Position numbers and translations under genes: made by a program. DNA of 64,000 nt from an uncultured Oscillospiraceae bacterium (GTDB taxonomy: Bacteria > Bacillota > Clostridia > Oscillospirales > Oscillospiraceae), in the NCBI GenBank assembly GCA_910587255.1, contig CAJUKT010000048.1, positions 62,001 to 126,000 of the forward strand, in the 5' to 3' direction. The notes below the pieces were generated by a model, which saw nothing but the letters and a program-made list of their open reading frames with translations, made no database searches and was not told where the DNA came from. The stretch's first letter is position 1. The number at the start of each line of letters is the position of its first letter. Shown here piece after piece: positions 1 to 6,971 of this stretch.

Positions 1-411
1 GCCAAGATGGACGAGATCCAGGCTGCCTGGGACTCCAGCGACAAGAGCGAGGACGCCTTCGCCAAGCTGGCCAACGAGAAGTCCGACGACGGCGGCTCCA
101 ACACCAACGGCGGCCTATACCAGCGCGTTCCCCAAGGCCGCTTTGTCTCCGAGTTTGACGAGTGGCTCTTCGACAGCGCCCGCAAGGCCGGCGACGTGGA
201 CCTGGCGCAGCACGTCGCCGCGGCGGACGCCCTCGTCAGCGAGGATTACTGCGGCTACCACCTGATGTACTACGTGGGCGAGAACGAGCCGGTTTGGATG
301 GGCTCCGCCCGCAGCTCCCTGGCCACCGCCGACCTCGACGAGTGGACGGACGGCCTGACGGAGAGCTACCCCGCTGTGGAAGCCGGAGGCGCCAGCTATC
401 TGGGCAAGTAA
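1..411 (+). CDS. PpiC-type peptidyl-prolyl isomerase / PrsA-like foldase (3' part only)
   Basis: The frame is open from base 1, so this is the C-terminal 136 residues of a longer protein whose start lies outside the window. The motifs NTNGGLYQ, FVSEFDEWLFDSARKAGDV and DYCGYHLMYYVGE are the end of a parvulin (rotamase) domain, in which the GxL..v..g.mv.pFe.w.f and GyHimy signatures surround the active site. Such proteins catalyse Xaa-Pro isomerisation, usually outside the membrane as lipoprotein foldases, but the N-terminus is missing so localisation is inferred. A short tail rich in Asp/Glu/Ser follows the domain. A strong hairpin terminator sits 12 bases after the stop. Confidence 0.8.
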   Translation, partial: AKMDEIQAAWDSSDKSEDAFAKLANEKSDDGGSNTNGGLYQRVPQGRFVSEFDEWLFDSARKAGDVDLAQHVAAADALVSEDYCGYHLMYYVGENEPVWMGSARSSLATADLDEWTDGLTESYPAVEAGGASYLGK

Positions 412-422
412 GCAAACAAGCG

Positions 423-455
423 CAAGGGCCAGACAGAATGTCTGGCCCTTGTTTT
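423..455 (+). terminator. Rho-independent terminator after the foldase gene
   Basis: An 11-bp perfect stem, CAAGGGCCAGA (423-433) with TCTGGCCCTTG (441-451), has a 7-nt loop and is followed by TTTT. It ends only 3 bases before the GGGAGG ribosome site of tcdA, so tcdA either depends on read-through or the hairpin also shapes its leader. Confidence 0.85.
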
Positions 456-470
456 ATGGGAGGTATTCAA

Positions 471-1190
471 ATGGAAGACCAATTTATCCGCACCCGGATG
501 CTGCTGGGCGCCAACGCCATGGAACGGCTGGGCAAAAGCCATGTGGCCGTCCTGGGCCTGGGCGGTGTGGGGAGCTGGTGCGCCGAGGCCCTGTGCCGCT
601 CCGGCGTGGGGGAGCTCACCCTGGTGGACCAAGACACGGTATCGGTGAGCAACCTCAACCGGCAGGCCGCCGCTGTGTGGTCCACCGTGGGCATGGAAAA
701 AACCCAGGCCGCCGCCCAGCGCCTGGCCGGCATCGCCCCCGGCTGCCTCCTCCACCCCCTTTCCCTGCGGTACGAGGCGGGCACGCGGGAGGAATTTTTC
801 CAGGCCAGATACGACTACATCGTGGACGCCATCGACCTGGTGAGCTGCAAGCTGGATCTGATTGAGACCGCCCACGCCCGGGCCGTGCCCATCATCTCCG
901 CCCTGGGCACGGGCAACAAGCGGGACGCCCAGCTGCTGCGCCTCGCCGACATTTCCCAGACCGAGGGCTGCCCGCTGGCCCGGGTGGTGCGCAAGGAGCT
1001 GCGCCGCCGGGGCATTTCCCGCCATCGGGTGGTATTCTCCCCCGAGCCGCCCCATGCCGCCGGGGACGGGGACGAGGCACCCCCGCCCGGGCGGCGGTCC
1101 ATCCCTGCCAGCGCCATGTGGGTTCCGGCGGCGGCTGGGCTGCTGCTGGCCCAGGCGGTTATTCTGGAGCTTGCGGATTCTTTTTCTTGA
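471..1190 (+). CDS. tcdA: tRNA threonylcarbamoyladenosine dehydratase (TcdA / YgdL, E1-like)
   Basis: This 239-residue E1/ThiF-fold protein cyclises t6A37 to ct6A in ANN-decoding tRNAs using ATP. The nucleotide-binding Rossmann motif GLGGVGSWCAEAL lies near residue 30, LVDQDTVSVSNLNRQ near 51-65 and DAIDLVSCK near 119, all typical of YgdL/CsdL. A C-terminal hydrophobic helix (MWVPAAAGLLLAQAVI) matches the membrane-associated tail of the family. The ATG at 471 is chosen because GGGAGG lies 7 bases upstream; the frame is open further upstream but overlaps the foldase gene. The usual sulphur-acceptor partner genes are not adjacent. Confidence 0.9.
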   Translation: MEDQFIRTRMLLGANAMERLGKSHVAVLGLGGVGSWCAEALCRSGVGELTLVDQDTVSVSNLNRQAAAVWSTVGMEKTQAAAQRLAGIAPGCLLHPLSLRYEAGTREEFFQARYDYIVDAIDLVSCKLDLIETAHARAVPIISALGTGNKRDAQLLRLADISQTEGCPLARVVRKELRRRGISRHRVVFSPEPPHAAGDGDEAPPPGRRSIPASAMWVPAAAGLLLAQAVILELADSFS

Positions 1191-1203
1191 GAGAAAAAGA
1201 ATC
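1176..1203. terminator. Perfect inverted repeat overlapping the tcdA stop
   Basis: GATTCTTTTTCT (1176-1187) and AGAAAAAGAATC (1192-1203) form a 12-bp perfect stem with a TGAG loop that contains the tcdA stop codon. The stem is AT-rich and a T-run is inside it rather than after it, so it may act as a weak bidirectional terminator between the converging tcdA and PAP2 genes. Confidence 0.5.
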
Positions 1204-1275
1204 AAAAAGAGCTTTAGGCCGCCACGGGGCCATCCCTAATATTCCCAGTATCAGCCCGGCGGCGGAATAATTCAT

Positions 1276-1833
1276 CTACTGACGGGCTGTGTGGAGCCGC
1301 TCCCACGCCTTGCTGACCACCCACGCACCCAAAAGGCCGCAAAGTGAACCGATGACCGCCCCTGCCAGCACATCGCTGGGGAAGTGAACCCCCACATAAA
1401 GCCGGGACAGGCCCATCACCGCCGCAGCGCACACCGCCGATACCTTCATCCACTTTTTCGGCGCAGACATGCACACCGCCAGGGCAAAGGCAAAGGCGGC
1501 GTTGGTGTGCCCGGAGGGGAAGGAATTGGGGTCGTGCTCCGGCACCAGGTTGACGAAGTTTTCGATGACCAGCCACGGCCTTGCCCGGGCCACCAGCGGT
1601 TTGATGGTGAAGTTCACCACAACGAGGCCGATGAGCATGGCGCACAGCGCCGACACCCCCGCCCTCCGTGTGGGCTTGAAAAACAGCAGCAGCACCCCCA
1701 GGGCGATGAACAGCATCCCCGTGTTGCCCATTTGCGTGTATACCTTCATCAGCGGGTCCAGCACGGCGCAGCGCACATGCTCCGCAATCCAGACCAGGGC
1801 CTGCTCGTCCAGCTGCTGAATGACTTCCGGCAT
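1276..1833 (-). CDS. PAP2-family membrane phosphatase
   Basis: This is a 185-residue integral membrane protein with the full acid-phosphatase signature: KPLVARARP (KX6RP), PSGH, and SRLYVGVHFPSD (SRX5HX3D). These supply the phosphate-binding Lys/Arg and catalytic His residues. About five membrane segments are visible. Family members hydrolyse undecaprenyl pyrophosphate, phosphatidylglycerol phosphate or similar lipid phosphates at the outer face of the membrane; the substrate here is not determined. The start at 1833 has an AGGAGGA site 7 bases upstream; an upstream in-frame extension lacks one. It is transcribed divergently from the glycan operon that starts at 1994, which fits a lipid-carrier recycling role but does not prove it. 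Confidence 0.85.
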   Translation of the reverse strand: MPEVIQQLDEQALVWIAEHVRCAVLDPLMKVYTQMGNTGMLFIALGVLLLFFKPTRRAGVSALCAMLIGLVVVNFTIKPLVARARPWLVIENFVNLVPEHDPNSFPSGHTNAAFAFALAVCMSAPKKWMKVSAVCAAAVMGLSRLYVGVHFPSDVLAGAVIGSLCGLLGAWVVSKAWERLHTARQ

Positions 1834-1894
1834 GGCAAATCCTCCTTCTTCCTTGACCTGCGGGGGAAAAATATGTATACTGTAGATGCTCCTT

Positions 1895-1923
1895 ATTGTA
1901 TCTGATTTGGCCGCCGTTGGCAA
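1895..1923 (-). promoter_or_regulatory. Sigma-A promoter of the PAP2 gene
   Basis: On the minus strand TTGCCA (1918-1923), a 17-bp spacer and TACAAT (1895-1900) form a good housekeeping promoter about 60 bases ahead of the start codon. Its -35 box lies back to back with that of the divergent glycosyltransferase promoter. Confidence 0.7.
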
Positions 1924-1931
1924 GCGGCGGC

Positions 1932-1960
1932 TTGCAAAAAACGCCGGACCATACTATAAT
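1932..1960 (+). promoter_or_regulatory. Sigma-A promoter of the glycan operon
   Basis: TTGCAA (1932-1937), a 17-bp spacer and a consensus TATAAT (1955-1960) lie 34 bases before the glycosyltransferase start. A GC-rich inverted repeat (TTGGCAAGCGGCGGCTTGCAA, interrupted) covers the region between the two divergent -35 boxes and could bind a shared regulator. Confidence 0.8.
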
Positions 1961-1993
1961 ATTTGAACAGTCGTTGTGAAAGGCGGACCATTC

Positions 1994-3049
1994 ATGAAAC
2001 AGATCGCGTTCTTCCAGACAGACCTCCGGGTGGGCGGGGTTCAGAAATCCCTGGTGAATATCCTCAACGACATCGACTTCAGCCGCTGCTGCGTCGATGT
2101 CTACCTCTTCGACCGCCAGTGCTTTTTCGACCTGCCCGCCCATGAGAACCTCCACATCAAATACCTCACCCCCCCGCCCGGCTTCTTCCGGGTGATGTAC
2201 TTTGGCCTGACCCGGCTGCTGCTGGGCGATGTCACCGGCGGCAAGCAGTACGACGTGGCGGTGGATTTCAACAGCTACCAGAACGAGTGCGCGGCCGGCG
2301 TCATCAACGCCAACGCCAAAAAGCGGGTGATGTGGATTCACAACGACGTGGAGATCAAGCGGAAAAACGAACCGAAATACCGCATCCTCTGGCATTTCTT
2401 CCAGGGAAAGCTGCGCCACTACGACGAGTTTGTGGCCGTCTCCCCGGGCATCATCGACGGCTTCCGCCGGGTGTCCGGCATCCAGGACAAGCCCATCACC
2501 GCCATACCCAACCACATCGACACCGGCGAAATTTTCCGCAAGGCCAAGCTCGATGTGGACTTCACCGTGGACCCCGCCAAGCTCAACCTGTGCTCCGTGG
2601 GCCGCATCTGCCATCAGAAGGGCTACGACCTGCTGATGGACTGCCTGGCCCAGGTGAAGCGCTCCCGCACCGACTTCCATTTCTACCTCATCGGCGACGG
2701 CCCCGGTCGGGCGGCGCTGGAGGCGCAGATCAAGCAGCTGGGGCTGGATGGGTTTGTCACCCTGCTGGGCAACCAGGCCAACCCCTTCTGCTATATGGAC
2801 AAGATGGACGGCTTTGCGCTCACCTCCCGCTACGAGGGCCAGGGCATGGTCATTTGGGAGGCAAAGGCCCTGGGCCTGCCCTTGTATATCTCCAAAAACC
2901 TGGAGCCCTACAACCCCGGCGTCACTGGCTGCGAGGACATGGTACAGGCCCTTTTGGCCGCCCAAAAGCCCGCGGAAAGGATTTATGACGACCTTTCAGA
3001 TTACAACGCCGAAATCACCCGGCGCGCAGACGCCGTGCTGGGGCTGTGA
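1994..3049 (+). CDS. Glycosyltransferase family 4 (GT-B fold)
   Basis: This 351-residue protein has the GT-B layout: an N-terminal acceptor half beginning FFQTDLRVGGVQKSL, a middle VSPGIIDGF / IPNHIDTGE region, and a nucleotide-sugar half with LCSVGRICHQKGYDLL, YLIGDGPGR and the EX7E motif in SRYEGQGMVIWEAKALGLP. It is expected to transfer a sugar from an activated nucleotide donor onto a cell-envelope glycan or lipid carrier; donor and acceptor cannot be read from sequence. ATG 1994 is preferred over GTG 1976 because AAAGGCGGA lies just upstream of it. It is the first gene of a three-gene operon with csaB and a second glycosyltransferase. Confidence 0.85.
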   Translation: MKQIAFFQTDLRVGGVQKSLVNILNDIDFSRCCVDVYLFDRQCFFDLPAHENLHIKYLTPPPGFFRVMYFGLTRLLLGDVTGGKQYDVAVDFNSYQNECAAGVINANAKKRVMWIHNDVEIKRKNEPKYRILWHFFQGKLRHYDEFVAVSPGIIDGFRRVSGIQDKPITAIPNHIDTGEIFRKAKLDVDFTVDPAKLNLCSVGRICHQKGYDLLMDCLAQVKRSRTDFHFYLIGDGPGRAALEAQIKQLGLDGFVTLLGNQANPFCYMDKMDGFALTSRYEGQGMVIWEAKALGLPLYISKNLEPYNPGVTGCEDMVQALLAAQKPAERIYDDLSDYNAEITRRADAVLGL

Positions 3050-3081
3050 CGGGCGGCGCGGATCAGAGGAGCGACAGCGAT

Positions 3082-4230
3082 ATGGGCCAACGCGGTTTAC
3101 AATCAAATAAGCGCTCGGGGATTTTGATCTGCGGCTCCTACGGGCTGGGCAATACCGGCGACGAGGCCATCCTGAAGGCCATCCTCCGGGAGGCGCGCTC
3201 CGCCGCCGGGGGAGAAGAGCTCACCGTCCTCTCCCGGGACCCCGCCGAGACCACCGCCCGCCATGGCGTGGCCGCACTGCACATGTTTGACATACCCGGC
3301 ATTCTGCGGGCCATGGGCCGTGTCCGGCTCTATATCAACGGCGGCGGCAGCCTCATCCAGGACGCCACCTCCCGGCGCAGCCTGCTCTATTACCTGTTCA
3401 CCCTGCGCGCCGCCCGGTGGCGGGGGTGCAAGGTGCTGATGTACGGCTGCGGCATCGGGCCGGTGAGCCGCCTGGGGGATGTGGCGCTGGTCCGCCGGGT
3501 GCTCAACACCTGCGTGGACGCCATCACCCTCCGGGAGGACGCCAGCCTGGCCGAGCTCAGGCGCTTCGGGGTGGACAGGCCCGAGACCGTCCTGGCCGCC
3601 GATCCGGTGCTCTCCCTCCAGCCCGCCCCCCAGGGGGAGACGGACGCGCTGATGGCCCGGCTGGGGCTGGACCCCGCCGGGGCCTACCTGGGCGTATGCC
3701 TGCGCACCTGGAAGGGCTTTGAGGACAAGGTGCCCGTCATCGCCGACGCGGTGCGCTACGCCCGGGACAAGTACGGCCTCACCCCGGTGTTTCTGTCCGT
3801 CAACCACATCACCGACGGCGATGCCGCCGATCTGGTGTGCGCCCGGCTGGACGGCCCGGCGCCCTGCGTTCTGCGCCAGCCCCTCAGCTCCGAGCTGATG
3901 CTGGGCCTCACCTCCCGGATGCAGGCGGTGATCTCCATGCGCCTGCACGGCCTGATCTTTGCCGCCGGGCAGGGCGTCCCCCTGGTGGGCATCACCTACG
4001 ATCCCAAGGTCAGCGGCTTTTTGTCCTATATGGGCCAGGAGCTGTACCAGGATCTGGACCTGCTCACCTGCGGCAGCCTGCGGGCCATGCTGGATCAAGC
4101 CCTGGCCCTGCGGGACAGCCGGGATACGCTCCACGCCGCCGTGGAGCGCCTGCGCCGCCTGGAGCAGAACAATTCCGACGTCCTGCGCCGCCTGCTGGCG
4201 GACGGGGACGGCCCGGGGGTGGCCCCATGA
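3082..4230 (+). CDS. csaB: Polysaccharide pyruvyl transferase CsaB
   Basis: This 382-residue protein has CsaB signatures: CGSYGLGNTGDEAILKAIL near the N-terminus, YINGGGSLIQDATSRRSLLYY, MYGCGIGPV, LREDASLAEL and SMRLHGLIFAAGQGVP. CsaB adds a ketal-linked pyruvate from phosphoenolpyruvate to a secondary cell-wall polysaccharide, creating the ligand for SLH-domain proteins. ATG 3082 follows AGAGGAG by about 10 bases; an upstream GTG overlapping the previous stop is less likely. The gene ends in an ATGA overlap with the next glycosyltransferase, indicating translational coupling. The context implies assembly of a pyruvylated wall glycan. Confidence 0.9.
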   Translation: MGQRGLQSNKRSGILICGSYGLGNTGDEAILKAILREARSAAGGEELTVLSRDPAETTARHGVAALHMFDIPGILRAMGRVRLYINGGGSLIQDATSRRSLLYYLFTLRAARWRGCKVLMYGCGIGPVSRLGDVALVRRVLNTCVDAITLREDASLAELRRFGVDRPETVLAADPVLSLQPAPQGETDALMARLGLDPAGAYLGVCLRTWKGFEDKVPVIADAVRYARDKYGLTPVFLSVNHITDGDAADLVCARLDGPAPCVLRQPLSSELMLGLTSRMQAVISMRLHGLIFAAGQGVPLVGITYDPKVSGFLSYMGQELYQDLDLLTCGSLRAMLDQALALRDSRDTLHAAVERLRRLEQNNSDVLRRLLADGDGPGVAP

Positions 4231-5306
4231 AGCAGCTGCTCTGCCTGGCCCATGCCCCTTGGCGGGCCCGGCCCGACCGCACCCAGCAGCTGCTGGCCCG
4301 GCTCACCGACGCCCAGATCCTCTTTTTTGAGCCCGCCCCCCGCCGGGGCGAGCCCACCCCCGAGCAGGGCCGGCGGGTGCGCGCCCACATCACCGTCTAC
4401 ACCCTGCCCGCCCCCCTGCCCTATCCCCAGGACGCGTCGGTGCTCCAGCGCCGGAGGCTGGACCGGGCGGTGGGCTTCATCCAGCAGGTGATGGGCAGGC
4501 ACCGCTTCCGGGAGCCTGTGCTATGGTGCTCCTCCCCCCTTCACGACCAGTTTTTGGACGAGCTGGCCTACCGGGGGGTGGTATATGACTGCCAGCGCTT
4601 TTGGAGCGACGGATTTCTGGATTGGGAGAGCGACCTGACCCGCCACGCCGAGGTGGTGTTCGCCGCCTCCTTCGGCCTTATCAAGCGGCTGTCGCCCTGC
4701 AATGATAACATCGCCCTGCTGCCCAACGGGGTCAACCCGGTGCTGTTCCAGCAAAAAGAGCACGCCGTCCCCCCCGCCCTGGCAAACCTTCCCGGGACCC
4801 GGGTGCTGGGGCGGGTGGGCCGGGTGGACGGCCAGGTGGACCTGGAGCCCCTGCTCTACACCGCCCGGCACCGGCCGGAGTGGACCTTTGTGCTCATGGG
4901 CCCGGTGACAAGGCCCGGGGCGGAGCAGCTGCGGGGGCAGGAAAACATCGTACTCACCGGGCCGGTGAACCCCCTGGATGTGCCCGACTACCTCTACCGC
5001 TGCGACCTGCTGTTTGACCTGGCCCGCCGGGACCGGCCCGGCGGCGACGTGGCCTCCAGCCGGGTGTACGAGTACCTGGCAACCGGCAGGCCCATTGTCA
5101 CCGTGGTGGACCCCAGCGTCCAGGATACCATCCCCGAGCTGGTGTCCACCGCCTACGACGGTCCGGGCTTTCTGCGCCGGTGCAAAAGCGCCTTTGGCGA
5201 GGACCCCGCCCTCCCCCGGCGGCGGCGGGAGCTGGCACGGCAGTCCTCCTGGGCCAACCGGGCGGCCCAGGTGTCCAATATTCTGGAGGCGACGGGGCTG
5301 TTTTGA
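4227..5306 (+). CDS. Glycosyltransferase, envelope-glycan operon
   Basis: This 359-residue protein resembles GT-B glycosyltransferases: a mid-protein VYDCQRFWSDGFLDWE / FAASFGLIKRLSP segment, LLPNGVNPVLF, GRVGRVDGQVDLEPL, and a donor-site segment SSRVYEYLATGRPIVTVV. The start ATG overlaps the csaB stop by four bases. It probably acts in the same wall-polysaccharide pathway as csaB and the upstream GT4 enzyme. No promoter is visible before it. Substrates are unknown. The closest functional alternative would be a GT involved in teichuronic or capsule-like glycan synthesis. Confidence 0.75.
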   Translation: MKQLLCLAHAPWRARPDRTQQLLARLTDAQILFFEPAPRRGEPTPEQGRRVRAHITVYTLPAPLPYPQDASVLQRRRLDRAVGFIQQVMGRHRFREPVLWCSSPLHDQFLDELAYRGVVYDCQRFWSDGFLDWESDLTRHAEVVFAASFGLIKRLSPCNDNIALLPNGVNPVLFQQKEHAVPPALANLPGTRVLGRVGRVDGQVDLEPLLYTARHRPEWTFVLMGPVTRPGAEQLRGQENIVLTGPVNPLDVPDYLYRCDLLFDLARRDRPGGDVASSRVYEYLATGRPIVTVVDPSVQDTIPELVSTAYDGPGFLRRCKSAFGEDPALPRRRRELARQSSWANRAAQVSNILEATGLF

Positions 5307-5375
5307 GCGTTTCGCCATGGACGGCCCTCCCCGGCTCCAAAGGATTGTATAAGCCTACGAAAATGGGGAAGGCCC

Positions 5376-5404
5376 TTGATTTCTCGGTTTTCCTTAGCTA
5401 AAAT
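5376..5404 (+). promoter_or_regulatory. Sigma-A promoter of the purine operon
   Basis: TTGATT (5376-5381), a 17-bp spacer and TAAAAT (5399-5404) are placed so that transcription would begin near 5411, giving a leader of about 168 nt before purE. Confidence 0.7.
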
Positions 5405-5436
5405 GGAAATAACCATTTGGAAATGAGGTGGCTGTC

Positions 5437-5508
5437 GTGGTGCGTTCCCAACCTGTTCGTCCGGGCTTCCGTCTCCACAGCCCCATTGCGTCCAAATCCG
5501 CCCACTGA
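5437..5508 (+). CDS. Possible leader peptide ahead of purE
   Basis: A GTG-initiated frame of 23 codons follows AAATGAGG (5421-5428) and ends with TGA at 5506-5508, immediately before the attenuator stem at 5512. A second frame starting at ATG 5424 stays open through the terminator to 5554. The peptide has three arginines in RSQPVRPGFR and no obvious regulatory codon run. Short frames are common in GC-rich DNA, so this is only a suggestion from position. Confidence 0.25.
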   Translation: MVRSQPVRPGFRLHSPIASKSAH

Positions 5509-5511
5509 GCA

Positions 5512-5553
5512 AAGCAGGCTGCCCGCATACGCGCGGCGGCCTGCTTCTTTTTG
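5512..5553 (+). terminator. Intrinsic terminator in the purE leader
   Basis: AAGCAGGC (5512-5519) pairs with GCCTGCTT (5539-5546); a T-G wobble and GCC/GGC extend the stem to 12 bp around an 11-nt loop, and CTTTTTG follows. It must be bypassed for purine genes to be expressed from the mapped promoter. Confidence 0.8.
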
Positions 5554-5578
5554 ATTTTACGTCCAAAGGAGGATTTTT

Positions 5579-6085
5579 ATGAAAAAAGTCGCCGTCATCA
5601 TGGGCTCCGATTCCGACTGGCCGGTGGTAAAGGGGGCCTGCGCCCAGCTGGAGGCGTTCGGCATCCCCTATGAGGCGCACATACTCTCAGCCCACCGCAC
5701 CCCCGCCGCCGCCGCAGACTTCGCCAAAAGCGCCCGCAGCAGCGGCTTCGGCGTGCTCATCTGCGCCGCCGGCATGGCCGCCCACCTGGCGGGGGCCTTT
5801 GCGGGTAATTCCACCCTGCCCGTCATCGGCATCCCCATGAAGGGCGGGGCCATGGACGGGCTGGACGCCCTGCTCTCCACCGTCCAGATGCCCAGCGGCA
5901 TCCCCGTGGCCGCCGTGGCCATCAACGGCGCCAAGAACGCCGCCGTGCTGGCCGCCCAGATTCTGGCCGTCTCGGATGACGCCCTGGCCGCCAGGCTGGA
6001 CGCCGCCCGGGAAAGCATGGCGGCGCAGATCGCCGAGAAGGAGGCCAAGCTCCAGACGGAGCTGAATGAATCAGCACACTTTTGA
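5579..6085 (+). CDS. purE: N5-carboxyaminoimidazole ribonucleotide mutase / AIR carboxylase PurE
   Basis: This 168-residue PurE has the substrate loop [10 protein letters not shown] near the start, the HILSAHRTP segment and [24 protein letters not shown]. It converts N5-CAIR to CAIR, or AIR directly to CAIR in class II enzymes, in de novo purine synthesis. No purK lies beside it, so a PurK-independent (class II) activity is possible but cannot be decided by eye. AAAGGAGG precedes the ATG. First gene of the purine operon; its C-terminal tail ([16 protein letters not shown]) runs up to 14 bases from purC. Confidence 0.95.
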   Translation: MKKVAVIMGSDSDWPVVKGACAQLEAFGIPYEAHILSAHRTPAAAADFAKSARSSGFGVLICAAGMAAHLAGAFAGNSTLPVIGIPMKGGAMDGLDALLSTVQMPSGIPVAAVAINGAKNAAVLAAQILAVSDDALAARLDAARESMAAQIAEKEAKLQTELNESAHF

Positions 6086-6099
6086 AAGGAAGTTTTATT

Positions 6100-6810
6100 A
6101 TGAACAAGATCGAGCAGCTCTACGAGGGCAAGGCCAAAAAAGTTTTCTCCACCGAGGACCCCAACGTGGTCATTGTGTCCTACAAGGACGACGCCACCGC
6201 CTTTGACGGGCTGAAAAAGGGCACCATCACCGGCAAGGGGGCCATCAACAACCAGATGACCAACTTCCTCATGCGGCAGCTGGAGAAGGCTGGCGTACCC
6301 ACCCACTTCATTGAGGAGCTTTCTGAACGGGAGACCGCTGTGAAAAAGGTGTCCATCGTCCCCCTGGAGGTCATTATCCGCAACATTTCCGCCGGCTCCT
6401 TCGCCAAGCGGTATGGCGTGGAGGAGGGCATCGTGTTCGACGCGCCCACCGTGGAGTTCTCCTACAAAAACGACGATCTCCACGATCCCCTCATCAACGA
6501 CCACCACGCCGTCGCCCTGAAGCTGGCCACCTGGGAGGAGATTGAGCTCATCAAGAAATATGCCTTCCAGGTGAACGACTTCCTCAAGGCGGAGCTTGCT
6601 GCCTGCGGCGTCACCCTGGTGGACTTCAAGCTGGAGTTCGGCAAGACGGCCGATGGGACCATCGTGCTGGCCGACGAGATTTCCCCGGACACCTGCCGCT
6701 TCTGGGACTCCAAGACGGGCGAAAAGCTGGACAAGGACCGTTTCCGCCGGGACCTGGGCAACGTGGAGGGGGCTTATCAGGAGATGAGCCGCCGTCTCAT
6801 GGGGAAATAA
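6100..6810 (+). CDS. purC: Phosphoribosylaminoimidazole-succinocarboxamide synthase (SAICAR synthetase)
   Basis: This 236-residue enzyme joins aspartate to CAIR with ATP, forming SAICAR. Hallmarks are [10 protein letters not shown] (ATP loop) near the N-terminus, [24 protein letters not shown], and [12 protein letters not shown]. The ATG at 6100 follows AAAGGAAG by about 7 bases; an in-frame TTG at 6082 is rejected. Length is normal for bacterial PurC. It lies third in metabolic order after purE and is immediately followed by a 48-codon microprotein gene. Confidence 0.97.
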   Translation: MNKIEQLYEGKAKKVFSTEDPNVVIVSYKDDATAFDGLKKGTITGKGAINNQMTNFLMRQLEKAGVPTHFIEELSERETAVKKVSIVPLEVIIRNISAGSFAKRYGVEEGIVFDAPTVEFSYKNDDLHDPLINDHHAVALKLATWEEIELIKKYAFQVNDFLKAELAACGVTLVDFKLEFGKTADGTIVLADEISPDTCRFWDSKTGEKLDKDRFRRDLGNVEGAYQEMSRRLMGK

Positions 6811-6813
6811 GCC

Positions 6814-6960
6814 ATGGATTTAGGCATCATCGGCGGAGCGGACGGCCCCACCACTATCTTCGTATCGGGCAGCCCCGCCGGGCTGGTCCTCATGCTGCTC
6901 CTGGCCGCGGCTCTTGCCGGGGGCGCAGCTTTGCTTTTCCGGCGCAAGCACAAGAAATAA
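6814..6960 (+). CDS. GADGPTxIF-motif membrane microprotein
   Basis: This 48-residue frame starts 3 bases after the purC stop and ends just before the purF ribosome site. The N-terminal half reads GIIGGADGPTTIFVSGSP, which matches a conserved segment of the beta subunit of sodium-translocating decarboxylases (OadB/GcdB family), where it contributes to the ion pathway. A single hydrophobic helix (residues about 21-42) and a basic tail RRKHKK follow. It is far too short to be a decarboxylase subunit (about 400 residues). Function is unknown; location inside the purine operon is notable. A weak GGGGA site overlaps the purC end. It is missed by typical length cut-offs. Confidence 0.8.
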   Translation: MDLGIIGGADGPTTIFVSGSPAGLVLMLLLAAALAGGAALLFRRKHKK

Positions 6961-6971
6961 GGAGGCTCTGT

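Larger units (their letters stand above)
5411..5578 (+). promoter_or_regulatory. Structured purE leader (candidate transcription attenuator)
   Basis: The leader contains GGCTGT (5430-5435) that can pair with ACAGCC (5477-5482), followed by a full intrinsic terminator ending 26 bases before the purE start. The order promoter, structured segment, terminator, gene is that of a riboswitch or attenuator. I cannot match it to the purine, PRPP or ZTP aptamers by eye. A short open frame with its own ribosome site (5437-5508) stops 3 bases before the terminator stem, so peptide-mediated attenuation is another possibility. Confidence 0.55.

Noticed and set aside
1214..2965. A 583-codon open frame on the minus strand opposite the glycosyltransferase gene
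   Set aside because: It is antisense to a gene with clear GT4 motifs, has His/Gly/Val-rich composition typical of GC-rich shadow frames, and runs through the PAP2 gene in another frame.
5411..5511. Purine, PRPP (ykkC-type) or ZTP riboswitch before purE
   Set aside because: The conserved core sequences of these aptamers as I know them are not present in order; only a generic attenuator is supported.
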